From contig NZ_CP017248.1 in the NCBI RefSeq assembly GCF_001735805.1, positions 4,092,001 through 4,156,000 on the forward strand: a stretch of DNA of 64,000 nt. The letters run 5' to 3'. Shown in pieces: positions 1 through 7,119 of the stretch; within the stretch, counting starts at the first letter, position 1, and each line of letters begins with the position of its first letter. The translations under genes and the position numbers were made by a program. The DNA is from Streptomyces fodineus. GTDB lineage: Bacteria; Actinomycetota; Actinomycetes; Streptomycetales; Streptomycetaceae. A model generated the notes under the pieces. The model was not told where the DNA came from. It made no database searches and saw only the letters and a list, made by a program, of their open reading frames with translations.

Positions 1-671
1 TCGCCTTCGGGCGGGCGCCCGGCAACAGTCTGACGATCCCGCACGAGGGCGTCTCGCGCCGGGCCGGCGAGCTGAGCGCGCAGGGCGCGTTCTGGATACT
101 GAGCAACCTGTCCGCGCGGCAGACGTACGTCGTGGAGAACCCGGAGGGCGCCGGTGAACACATCAAGGTCGGCCCGGGCAGACTCGAAGCGCCGATCCCG
201 TTCGAGTTCTCGCGGATCGTGCTGCCCGCCGCGGGCGAGCTGCTGACCATCGAGGTGTGGGCGCCGCGCCATGACTACCTGCGCGACGGCGCCGGAGCGG
301 ACGGCGACACCACCGCCCCCGCCTTCTCCGTCGACCGCACCAAGCGCTACTTCGCCGTGCTGGCCGCGCTGTGCGAACCCCGGCTGCGCGGCGACCCGCA
401 CGCCCCGCTGCCCACCGTCGACCAGGTCGTCGACCGGCTGCGCCCCGCCTGGCCGGCCGCCTCGCGCACCTCGGTGCAGTGGAACATCGACTACCTGGCC
501 GTGAAACTACGGCTCAAGCCCGGCCCGGAGACCGCGGACACCGGCCCCCGCCTCAACGGCAAGAAGGAGTCGCTGGTCTCCCTGGCGCTCCGCTTCGACC
601 TCGTACGGGAGGACGACCTGCTCGTCCTGTCCGGCTCCGGGTCCGCCGCCGCGAGCCGGTCGGCCCGGTGA
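1..671 (+). CDS. FHA domain protein with C-terminal helical (wHTH-like) region, 5'-truncated by the window edge
   Basis: The open frame runs in from before position 1 (codons in phase with base 3) and stops at TGA 669-671. The first visible residues carry an FHA-like core (GRAPGNSLTIPH, then SRRAGEL and WILSNLSA), the phosphothreonine-binding fold used by partners of Ser/Thr kinases. The second half (about 110 residues, alpha-helical, with WNIDYLAVKLRL) looks like a winged-helix module, but I only infer that from its pattern. Its stop overlaps the GTG start of the next gene, a Ser/Thr kinase, so the two are translationally coupled. An FHA protein next to a kinase suggests it reads that kinase's phosphorylation. 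The N-terminus is not visible. Confidence 0.75.
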   Translation, partial: AFGRAPGNSLTIPHEGVSRRAGELSAQGAFWILSNLSARQTYVVENPEGAGEHIKVGPGRLEAPIPFEFSRIVLPAAGELLTIEVWAPRHDYLRDGAGADGDTTAPAFSVDRTKRYFAVLAALCEPRLRGDPHAPLPTVDQVVDRLRPAWPAASRTSVQWNIDYLAVKLRLKPGPETADTGPRLNGKKESLVSLALRFDLVREDDLLVLSGSGSAAASRSAR

Positions 672-2203
672 CCGAGCCGTACGCCGTTCCCGTGCCCAGG
701 GGCTACCGGGTCGGCGTCTGGGAGGTGCGCGAGCCGATCGCGACGGGGGCCTTCGGCAGCGTCTACGTGGGCCGGCGCACCGGGGACGGCGAGCGTGAAC
801 TGCCGCGCACCGCCGCCCTGAAGTTCCTGCCCACCGGCACCGGCACCCCGCGCCAGCTGGCCCACCTGCGCGAACTCATCGAGCGCGAGGTCGGCCTGCA
901 CCGGCGGCTGAGACGGCCGCGGCTGATCCGGATGTACGAGAGCCTCGTCGTCGACGACCCCGGCCACCCCGGACTCGACGGCGCCACCGTCCTGGTGCTG
1001 GAGCGGGCCGAAGGCTCCCTGTCCGCCCTGCTGGCCGGCTCGCCGCGCCCCGCCGCCGGGCCCGCCCTGCTCGCCCAGGTCTGCGAGGGACTGGCCCAGC
1101 TGCACCGGGCGGGCTGGGTGCACGGCGATCTGAAGCCGGCCAACGTGCTGCTGATGACGGACGGTTCGGCGCGGCTCGCCGACTTCAACATGGCCGCCGA
1201 GCTGGAGGGCACCCACGCCTACACCCCGGCCTTCTCCACCCCCGACTACACCCCACCCGAGCTGCTGTGGGCGGAGATCGGCGAACGCGGCCGGCGGATC
1301 CGCCCGTCCGCCGACGTCTGGGCCTTCGGCGTGCTCGCCCATCTCGTCCTCACCGACTCCTTCCCGCTGTCCGGCGCCACCCCGACGGCCCGCCGCGACG
1401 CGGCCGCCGCCTACGCCCACGGCACCGACGAACTGCGTCTGTCGCCCGGGCTCCCGGACGCCTGGCGGGAGATCATCCGCGACTGCCTGGCCCGTACGCA
1501 CGCCGCGCGCATCGGCACCGAGGCGCTGCTGCGCCGGGTCGAGTCGGCCGCCGGCACGAGCCGCTCGCCGCGCCTGCCCCGGCTCTTCCCGCGCCGCAGA
1601 CGCCGGCGGACGGTCATCGCGGGCGCCGCGGCCGCCACCGTCGCCGTGGCGGCCCTGGGGTACGGCATCAGCACCTGGACGGCTGCCGGCGGCACCGACG
1701 ACAAGGGCGTGGCCACCTACGGCGCCTCCGAACTCCGCACGGACAAGGGCGTCCCGGTGCAGTACCGGAAGCTCATCGTCGACTCCGCCCACGCCTGCCC
1801 CGGGCCCGACGTCACCCCCGCGCTCGTCGCGGCGATGCTGAAGGCCGAGAGCAATTTCGACCCGAACCTCTCCGACCCGGCCCAGCACGAGTTCGGCATC
1901 GCCCGCTGGACCCCCGCCGTCCTGCGCTGGTACATGCGCGACGACGGCGTCCCCGCGCCGACGACGCCCACCCCGCCCCTCACGCCCTCCGTCTCCATCC
2001 CGGCCATGGGCCGCTACCTCTGCTTCATGGCACCCAACCTGAAGTCCGGCCTGCCCGGCGACAAGCGGGTGCTGCTCGCCGCCGCCTATCGGACGTCGTA
2101 CTCGAAAGTGAACGACACGGGCGGAGTTCCCCCGAAGTACCGCGACTACTGCGCCCGTGTCGCCCACTACCTCAAGGAGTACACGCCCCCGGGAAGGAAG
2201 TGA
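668..2203 (+). CDS. Membrane Ser/Thr protein kinase fused to an extracellular lytic-transglycosylase-like domain
   Basis: The 511-residue protein starts at GTG 668, inside the stop of the FHA gene. Residues 15-300 are an Hanks-type kinase: P-loop GAFGS (27-31), lysine K52, catalytic HGDLKPANV near 152, and DFN in place of DFG near 172. A basic stretch (RRRRRRTVIAG) leads into one membrane helix (about 315-337). The outer part (about 360-511) has the SLT/lysozyme-like signature KAESNFDP, with a candidate catalytic Glu near 394, then FGIARWTP, two to three Cys and a late AAYRTSYSKV segment. Cytoplasmic kinase plus periplasmic muralytic or glycan-binding domain implies a cell-wall sensor. Whether the outer domain still cuts peptidoglycan cannot be told from sequence. 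Confidence 0.85.
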   Translation: MTEPYAVPVPRGYRVGVWEVREPIATGAFGSVYVGRRTGDGERELPRTAALKFLPTGTGTPRQLAHLRELIEREVGLHRRLRRPRLIRMYESLVVDDPGHPGLDGATVLVLERAEGSLSALLAGSPRPAAGPALLAQVCEGLAQLHRAGWVHGDLKPANVLLMTDGSARLADFNMAAELEGTHAYTPAFSTPDYTPPELLWAEIGERGRRIRPSADVWAFGVLAHLVLTDSFPLSGATPTARRDAAAAYAHGTDELRLSPGLPDAWREIIRDCLARTHAARIGTEALLRRVESAAGTSRSPRLPRLFPRRRRRRTVIAGAAAATVAVAALGYGISTWTAAGGTDDKGVATYGASELRTDKGVPVQYRKLIVDSAHACPGPDVTPALVAAMLKAESNFDPNLSDPAQHEFGIARWTPAVLRWYMRDDGVPAPTTPTPPLTPSVSIPAMGRYLCFMAPNLKSGLPGDKRVLLAAAYRTSYSKVNDTGGVPPKYRDYCARVAHYLKEYTPPGRK

Positions 2204-2284
2204 CCCTCAGACGTCCGAGGTACCTGCGGACGGGCGCGGCTGGGACGGTGGAACCACCGAACCACTCGTTCACATGGGGGAACA

Positions 2285-2755
2285 GTGAACATCGCCAAGC
2301 CCGCCGCGCTGCTCGTCGCGGCCACCGCCCTGCTCGCCGGCTCCACGGTCGCGGCGACCGCCGCCACACCGGACGGCACCCGGGTCACCGGCGTCCAGCA
2401 GGTGGCCGGCCAGGTCCTCGCGGGCCACCCGAAGCCGCTCTCGGCATCCGCCGACCAGGTCCGCTACGACGGCCTGACCCTCACCGAGGCCCCGAAGGGC
2501 AAGGCCGCCGCCAAGGACCTGGACTGTGCCTACGGTCACCTGTGCATGGTCGTCAAGGGCACCAAGTTCGACTTCTACAAGTGCCAGACCTGGACCGTGA
2601 ACAACTGGACCGGGGACGGCCCGTTCACCAACAACCAGACCCCGGGGACGGTCGCCAGGTTCTTCAACCAGGACGGCAGCGTCCGCTGGACCTCGACGGC
2701 GTACGAGGCCGGCACGGCGACGTGGGACCCGATCTACTCCCTGCGCCCCTGCTGA
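2285..2755 (+). CDS. Secreted peptidase inhibitor family I36-like protein
   Basis: This 156-residue protein starts at GTG 2285, with a GGGGG run 4 bases upstream. The first ~28 residues (NIAKPAALLVAATALLAG, then AATA) form a signal peptide. After a ~50-residue pro-like region comes a compact Cys-containing beta domain (LDCAYGHLCMVVKG, FYKCQTW, and a C-terminal LRPC). The pattern is that of Streptomyces I36 (SMPI-type) secreted inhibitors: an early C-x6-C pair and Trp/Asn-rich strands. The function is inferred from family resemblance only, and the target protease is unknown. It follows the kinase gene after 81 bases and may be separately transcribed. Confidence 0.7.
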   Translation: MNIAKPAALLVAATALLAGSTVAATAATPDGTRVTGVQQVAGQVLAGHPKPLSASADQVRYDGLTLTEAPKGKAAAKDLDCAYGHLCMVVKGTKFDFYKCQTWTVNNWTGDGPFTNNQTPGTVARFFNQDGSVRWTSTAYEAGTATWDPIYSLRPC

Positions 2756-2761
2756 CCCGAC

Positions 2762-2998
2762 CTAACAGGCTCGACGGTCTCCGGCTCCCTCGGGGGAGGG
2801 CCGGAGGCCGTCGATGAACGCTGTCCAGGCGTGGGCGGGGAAGAGGAGGGCGGGGCCGTCCGGGTTCTTGGAGTCGCGGACGGGGACGAGGTTGGGGAGA
2901 GCGTCGGCTACTTCTACGCAGTCGGCGCCGTCGTTGTTGCTGTAACTGCTCTTGCGCCAGGTGACCGAACTCAGGTCAATCCCCTTGCCGAGCTTCAT
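2762..2998 (-). CDS. DUF397 domain protein (BldB-type small acidic protein)
   Basis: The 78-residue protein contains the DUF397 signature WRKSSYSNNDGADCVEVAD, then VRDSKNPDGPALLF and a terminal helix with W58. DUF397 proteins are Streptomyces-specific partners of XRE/DUF5753 regulators; BldB and the small proteins of the WhiJ and AbaA clusters are known relatives. Its start (2998) lies 23 bases inside the upstream XRE gene, so the two are coupled. The last ~12 residues are encoded by a terminator-like hairpin. Confidence 0.9.
   Translation of the reverse strand: MKLGKGIDLSSVTWRKSSYSNNDGADCVEVADALPNLVPVRDSKNPDGPALLFPAHAWTAFIDGLRPSPEGAGDRRAC
2771..2814. terminator. Long hairpin between convergent genes, lying inside the DUF397 3' end
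   Basis: Arms 2771-2785 and 2800-2814 pair over 15 positions with a single T/G wobble and a 14-base loop. It lies between the I36 gene (+) and the DUF397 gene (-). The hairpin is inside the last codons of the DUF397 gene, so coding and termination overlap there. Confidence 0.6.
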
Positions 2999-3830
2999 GT
3001 CTGTAGGTCCTCGCTGCTTCTTCGATCAGGGCAAGGGACGCGTCAGGCGGTAGTGCGACGGCCCTAAGCAGATCGTACGACCCGCGATAGCCCTTCACGA
3101 GAGGCGGAAAGTCCAGGATCTGGCCGTTGAAGTCCCCTTCCGTCCACACCAGAGGTGGAGCGTCAGCGAAGGTCATGATCTTGACCATGCCGTGCATGAG
3201 GGGGTGCCAGGGGCGGGTTTCCGGGACGATCTGCAGAACGCTCCGCGTCGACCCGATCACGTCCAGGATGTGCTCCAACTGCTCGGCCATCAGCGCAGGT
3301 GGAAGCGGTACGTTCCGGATGAGCGACTCCCGCAGGATTCCCCAGTAGGTCGGCCGGTCCTGGCGTTTCCACAACTCCGCACGCGCCATGCGTGCACGCA
3401 CGTTCTTCTCGACCGTGTCCGGGGAAATCAGCGGCGCCCCGTACCGCATAAGACCCCGCATGCACGCCTCGGTCTGCAGGAGACCGGGAATGGCATTGGG
3501 CGCCCACTCCTCCAGCGTCGCCGCTTGCTTCTCCAGGTCCGGCACCTCCACGTAGTACAGCGGATGCCCCGTGTTCCTCGCCTTGGCCGCGTCTTTACAC
3601 CGCCGCTCGAAAAACCCGTCTGTCCCCAGCTTCCGGTCCACGTGCCGGGCCAGATCCATCGGCATCCCCCGCTCCCCCCGCTCGATCTGGCTCAGGAACG
3701 AGATCCCCCGGAAACTCCCCTCGGCCAACTGCTCCAGCGTCAGCCCCGCTTGCTCCCGCTTGAAGCGCAACTCGGCGCCGTAGAAGCTCGGGACGCTCGC
3801 CGACGCGTCAGGGTCCTTGCGTGCGGGCAC
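2976..3830 (-). CDS. XRE-family regulator with DUF5753 domain (WhiJ-like)
   Basis: The 284-residue protein has an N-terminal helix-turn-helix (about 18-70: LRFKREQAGLTLEQLAEG, then SFLSQIERGERG). A DUF5753 ligand or partner-binding domain fills about 95-280 (EWAPNAIPGLLQTEA, then RPTYWGILRESLIRN). This is the layout of the WhiJ-like regulators that pair with a DUF397 protein and an anti-sigma-like ATPase, and both partners flank it here. It reads divergently from the ATPase gene at 3938. These regulators usually act on development or antibiotic production, but the specific target here is unknown. Confidence 0.92.
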   Translation of the reverse strand: MPARKDPDASASVPSFYGAELRFKREQAGLTLEQLAEGSFRGISFLSQIERGERGMPMDLARHVDRKLGTDGFFERRCKDAAKARNTGHPLYYVEVPDLEKQAATLEEWAPNAIPGLLQTEACMRGLMRYGAPLISPDTVEKNVRARMARAELWKRQDRPTYWGILRESLIRNVPLPPALMAEQLEHILDVIGSTRSVLQIVPETRPWHPLMHGMVKIMTFADAPPLVWTEGDFNGQILDFPPLVKGYRGSYDLLRAVALPPDASLALIEEAARTYRHEARQGD

Positions 3831-3903
3831 AACTCACCACCGTCGTTTACCAGTTACCCAGCGCAACCGAAACCTCTTTCACGGTAGGGCAGCCGACGCC
3901 ACT

Positions 3904-3923
3904 CTGTGAGTGATTCGTCACAG
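3904..3923. promoter_or_regulatory. Inverted repeat upstream of the ATPase gene
   Basis: CTGTGA at 3904-3909 is mirrored by TCACAG at 3918-3923 with an 8-base spacer. The repeat lies 15 bases before the ATPase ATG and in the divergent gap of the XRE/ATPase pair. It is a candidate operator for the XRE protein or an unidentified regulator; the assignment is inference. Confidence 0.4.
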
Positions 3924-3937
3924 AAAGGCATACGGCC

Positions 3938-4324
3938 ATGCTCCCCCGCCCCCACAACCGCTCACTGATCCTGGACCTGCTCGCGCAGCCCAAGGCCGTA
4001 TCGGAGGCCCGTCGTGCCGTACGCGAGCACCTGAACGACACCCCGTGTCCCGAACTCCAGCTCTGCGTGAGCGAGTTGCTGACCAACGTGATCAACCACG
4101 TCGGCGAGGGCACCCCGGTCACCGTACGGCTGACGCGCATGGACGGCGGCCGTACCCGACTGGAGGTCAGCGACCCCGACGCCCACGCCTGGCTCGTACG
4201 ACGCCGCCCCGGTGCCGAGGAGGAGTCCGGCCGGGGCCTGCTGCTGATCGACGCCGTGGCCCTGCGGTGGGGCGTCGAACGCGGTCCCGGTGGCAAGACC
4301 GTGTGGTGCGAGTGCGCCGTGTGA
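3938..4324 (+). CDS. Anti-sigma-factor-like ATP-binding protein (HATPase_c, RsbW/SpoIIAB type)
   Basis: The 128-residue protein has the N-box helix ELQLCVSELLTNVINHV (about 43-58), the G1 motif LEVSDPDAHA and the ATP-lid motif SGRGLLLIDAV (about 97-107). This is a stand-alone GHKL kinase domain as in RsbW-like anti-sigma factors. Together with the divergent XRE and DUF397 genes it forms the classic Streptomyces three-gene regulatory set. In such sets the ATPase may regulate a sigma factor or simply accompany the XRE protein. No anti-anti-sigma gene is nearby. Confidence 0.88.
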   Translation: MLPRPHNRSLILDLLAQPKAVSEARRAVREHLNDTPCPELQLCVSELLTNVINHVGEGTPVTVRLTRMDGGRTRLEVSDPDAHAWLVRRRPGAEEESGRGLLLIDAVALRWGVERGPGGKTVWCECAV

Positions 4325-4332
4325 GCCCGCGC

Positions 4333-4520
4333 TCATCGTCCGGCCACCAGCGCCTCGGCCGTCTCGGTCCGGGCGTACAGGATGCTGCTTCCCGCGCGCC
4401 GGGTAGCGCAGGAGCGGCTGCCAGGGAGGCGTGGCGAGCAGCCACACCCGGGGCCAGGCGAACGCGGACGGGCCGAGGACCGTCCTGATCGCCGCCGGCT
4501 GGCTCGTCGTCTTCTGCTCA
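4333..4520 (-). pseudogene. Frameshifted remnant of an ArsR-family regulator C-terminus
   Basis: Read on the minus strand, one frame encodes GPSAFAWPRVWLLATPPW and LLRYPARG. This matches the pattern of the C-terminal effector domain of large Streptomyces ArsR regulators (typically SVFVWP, then DPPW, then YPARG). Immediately after YPARG the sense continues only in a second frame (SSILYARTETAEALVAGR, stop at 4333-4335), so a one-base shift separates the two pieces. There is no N-terminal helix-turn-helix and a stop lies just upstream. I read it as a decayed fragment. The family assignment is from memory of the motif and is moderately secure. Confidence 0.45.
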
Positions 4521-4558
4521 CCGCTGCGGAACGTGCGTCACCTGGACGAACTCGGTAC

Positions 4559-4610
4559 CTGAGCCGACATCGCGTGTCGGCTCAGGCGCCGGCGCTCAGG
4601 TGTCGGCTCA
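4559..4610. terminator. Hairpin terminator plus a third copy of the half-site at the purH stop
   Basis: An 11-bp perfect stem (4559-4569 with 4575-4585, 5-base loop) sits between convergent genes and downstream of purH. The right arm TGTCGGCTCA is repeated exactly at 4601-4610, where its last three bases are the purH stop codon (minus strand). The left arm can therefore pair with either copy. Confidence 0.65.
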
Positions 4611-6179
4611 GTGGAAGAAGTGGCGCGTGCCCGTGAAGTACATCGTCACGCCCGCCTTCTTCGCGGCCTCGACGACCTGCTCGTCCCGGATCGAGCCGCC
4701 CGGCTGGACGATCGCGCGGACACCGGCGGCGATGAGGATCTCCGGGCCGTCCGGGAAGGGGAAGAAGGCGTCGGAGGCCGCATAGGAACCCCGGGCGCGC
4801 TCCTCGCCGGCCCGTTCGACGGCGAGCTTGCAGGAGTCGACGCGGTTGACCTGGCCCATGCCGACGCCGACCGAGGCGCCGTCCTTGGCGAGCAGGATCG
4901 CGTTGGACTTGACGGCCCGGCAGGCCTTCCAGGCGAAGGCCAGTTCCTTCAGCTCCTCGTCGCCGAGCGCCTCGCCGGTGGCGAGCGTCCAGCCCGCGGG
5001 GTCGTCGCCGTCGGCCTGGAGCCGGTCGGTGACCTGGAGCAGCAGACCGCCGTCGACCTGCTTGGCCTCGACGCGGTTGCAGGGCGCGCCCGGGGCCTTC
5101 AGGACACGGATGTTCTTCTTCTTGGCGAGGGCTTCCAGGGCCCCCTCCTCGTAGTCCGGGGCGACGATGACCTCGGTGAAGATCTCGGCGACCTGCTCGG
5201 CCATCTCCTTGCTGACCGGCCGGTTGACGGCGATGACACCGCCGTACGCGGAGACCGGGTCACACGCGTGCGCCTTGCGGTGCGCCTCGGCGACGTCCGA
5301 ACCGACCGCGATACCACAGGGGTTGGCGTGCTTGATGATCGCGACGCAGGGCTCGTCGTGGTCGTACGCGGCACGGCGCGCGGCGTCCGTGTCCGTGTAG
5401 TTGTTGTACGACATCTCCTTGCCGTGCAGCTGCTCGGCCTCGGCGAGGCCGCCCGTGCCGTCGACGTAGAGGGCGGCGCCCTGGTGCGGGTTCTCGCCGT
5501 AGCGGAGGGTGTTGGCGCGCTCGAAGGTGGCGCCGAGGAAGTCCGGGAACTGCGAGTCGTCGGCCGGGGCGTAGGAGGAGGCGAACCAGGAGGCGACCGC
5601 CACGTCGTAGGCGGCGGTGTGCTGGAACGCCTCGGCGGCCAGCCGCTTGCGGGCGGCGAGGTCGAAGCCGCCGTCCTTGACGGCCGCGAGGACGTCGGCG
5701 TACCGCTCGGGGCTGGTGACCACGGCGACGGAGGGGTGGTTCTTCGCGGCGGCACGCACCATCGACGGGCCGCCGATGTCGATCTGCTCGACGCACTCGT
5801 CCTCGCTCGCACCCGAGGCGACGGTCTCGCGGAAGGGGTAGAGGTTGACGACCACGAGGTCGAACGGCTCGACGCCGAGCTCGGCGAGTTGCCGGCGGTG
5901 GCTCTCCAGGCGCAGGTCGGCGAGGATGCCCGCGTGCACCTTCGGGTGCAGGGTCTTGACCCGGCCGTCCAGGCACTCGGGGAAGCCGGTCAGCTCCTCG
6001 ACCTTGGTGACGGGGACGCCGGCGGCGGCGATACGGCCTGCCGTGGACCCGGTGGAGACCAGCTCCACACCGGCCTCGTGCAGCCCGCGCGCCAGCTCTT
6101 CCAGCCCGGTCTTGTCATAGACGCTGACGAGCGCGCGACGGATGACCCGCTTGCCGCTCTCGATGCTCTCGGCGGTCAC
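4608..6179 (-). CDS. purH: Bifunctional AICAR formyltransferase / IMP cyclohydrolase
   Basis: The 523-residue PurH catalyses the last two steps of de novo purine synthesis: formylation of AICAR with 10-formyl-THF, then closure to IMP. The N-terminal cyclohydrolase (MGS-like) domain covers about 1-195 (ALVSVYDKTGLEELA, then STGSTAGRIAAAGVPV). The transformylase domain follows, with HGKEMSYNNYTDTDAA, the Lys-His pair in IIKHANPCG near 285, DPVSAYGG, and the C-terminal IVQPGGSIRDEQVVEAA. Length is normal. Its ATG overlaps the purN stop by 4 bases (ATGA), so the two are translationally coupled. Confidence 0.98.
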   Translation of the reverse strand: MTAESIESGKRVIRRALVSVYDKTGLEELARGLHEAGVELVSTGSTAGRIAAAGVPVTKVEELTGFPECLDGRVKTLHPKVHAGILADLRLESHRRQLAELGVEPFDLVVVNLYPFRETVASGASEDECVEQIDIGGPSMVRAAAKNHPSVAVVTSPERYADVLAAVKDGGFDLAARKRLAAEAFQHTAAYDVAVASWFASSYAPADDSQFPDFLGATFERANTLRYGENPHQGAALYVDGTGGLAEAEQLHGKEMSYNNYTDTDAARRAAYDHDEPCVAIIKHANPCGIAVGSDVAEAHRKAHACDPVSAYGGVIAVNRPVSKEMAEQVAEIFTEVIVAPDYEEGALEALAKKKNIRVLKAPGAPCNRVEAKQVDGGLLLQVTDRLQADGDDPAGWTLATGEALGDEELKELAFAWKACRAVKSNAILLAKDGASVGVGMGQVNRVDSCKLAVERAGEERARGSYAASDAFFPFPDGPEILIAAGVRAIVQPGGSIRDEQVVEAAKKAGVTMYFTGTRHFFH

Positions 6180-6814
6180 TGGATAACTACCTTTCGTCCC
6201 TCAATGCGATAGCCGTTGCGGGCGATCCGCCCCACGACCTCGACGAGCAGCCTTCGCTCGACTTCCTTGATGCGCTCGTGCAGCGCGCTCTCGTCGTCCT
6301 CGTCCCGGACCTCGACCACGCCCTGAGCGATGATCGGGCCGGTGTCGACGCCGTCGTCGACGAAGTGGACGGTGCAGCCGGTGACCTTGGCGCCGTACGC
6401 GAGCGCGTCACGGACGCCGTGGGCCCCCGGAAAACTGGGGAGGAGGGCGGGGTGGGTGTTCACGAACCGCCCGCCGAAGCGCGCGAGGAACTCCTTCCCC
6501 ACGATCTTCATGAACCCGGCGGAGACGACGAGGTCGGGCTCGTAAGCGGCCACCGCCTCGGCGAGCGCCGCGTCCCACGCCTCCCGGCTCTCGTGGTCCT
6601 TGACCTTGCACACGAAGGTCGGCAGCCCGGCCCGCTCGGCACGGGCGAGCCCCTCGATGCCGTCTCGGTCGGCCCCTACGGCGACGATCCGGGCGCCGTA
6701 CCGCTCGGCTCCGGTGCGCTCGATCTCGTCCAGGAGCGCCTGCAGATTGGTGCCGGATCCGGAGACCAGCACGACGAGGCGCTTGACCGCGGGGCCAGCG
6801 GGGGTGGCGGCCAC
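6176..6814 (-). CDS. purN: Phosphoribosylglycinamide formyltransferase (GART)
   Basis: The 212-residue PurN transfers a formyl group from 10-formyl-THF to GAR in the third step of purine synthesis. Visible motifs are the N-terminal VVLVSGSGTNLQALLDEIE (about 12-30), the catalytic VNTHPALLPSFPGAHG with its His near 120, and VDDGVDTGPIIAQGVVEV carrying the catalytic Asp. It is the first gene of a purN-purH operon. A 14-bp palindrome lies 60 bases upstream in the divergent gap. Confidence 0.97.
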   Translation of the reverse strand: MAATPAGPAVKRLVVLVSGSGTNLQALLDEIERTGAERYGARIVAVGADRDGIEGLARAERAGLPTFVCKVKDHESREAWDAALAEAVAAYEPDLVVSAGFMKIVGKEFLARFGGRFVNTHPALLPSFPGAHGVRDALAYGAKVTGCTVHFVDDGVDTGPIIAQGVVEVRDEDDESALHERIKEVERRLLVEVVGRIARNGYRIEGRKVVIQ

Positions 6815-6873
6815 TGTGGGGCCCTTTCTCGGGTGGCGACGGTTCCGGCCGGCGCTCTGGACATCGCTTTGTA

Positions 6874-6887
6874 CATTCGTACGAATG
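6874..6887. promoter_or_regulatory. 14-bp perfect palindrome upstream of purN
   Basis: CATTCGTACGAATG is a perfect palindrome in an unusually A+T-rich patch of the 305-base gap between divergent purN and the membrane protein gene. Its position, 60 bases before the purN start, suits an operator or a promoter-overlapping site. It does not fit the LexA box pattern (GAAC...GTTC). The rest of the gap holds no gene I can support. Confidence 0.4.
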
Positions 6888-7119
6888 CGTCGCGCCCCGC
6901 GATACAGGGAAGTCTACGAAGCGGTCGACCGTCAGCAACGATACCGGCACTCGGGAAGGCCCCCACGGGACGGGGGCGAGGGCGGAAGGTAGCGTTCACA
7001 ACGAATCACGAAGGGCAGCCCCGGGAACGCGGTCTTCGTACGGTGCGTTGTCGGGGAGGAAGCTCATATCGGACTGCCGTGTTCACAGCCGTATTCGCCT
7101 AGGGGAAGACGCTCTTTTG

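Noticed and set aside
6874..6887. LexA (SOS) box.
   Set aside because: The palindrome lacks the GAAC-N4-GTTC pattern of actinobacterial LexA sites.
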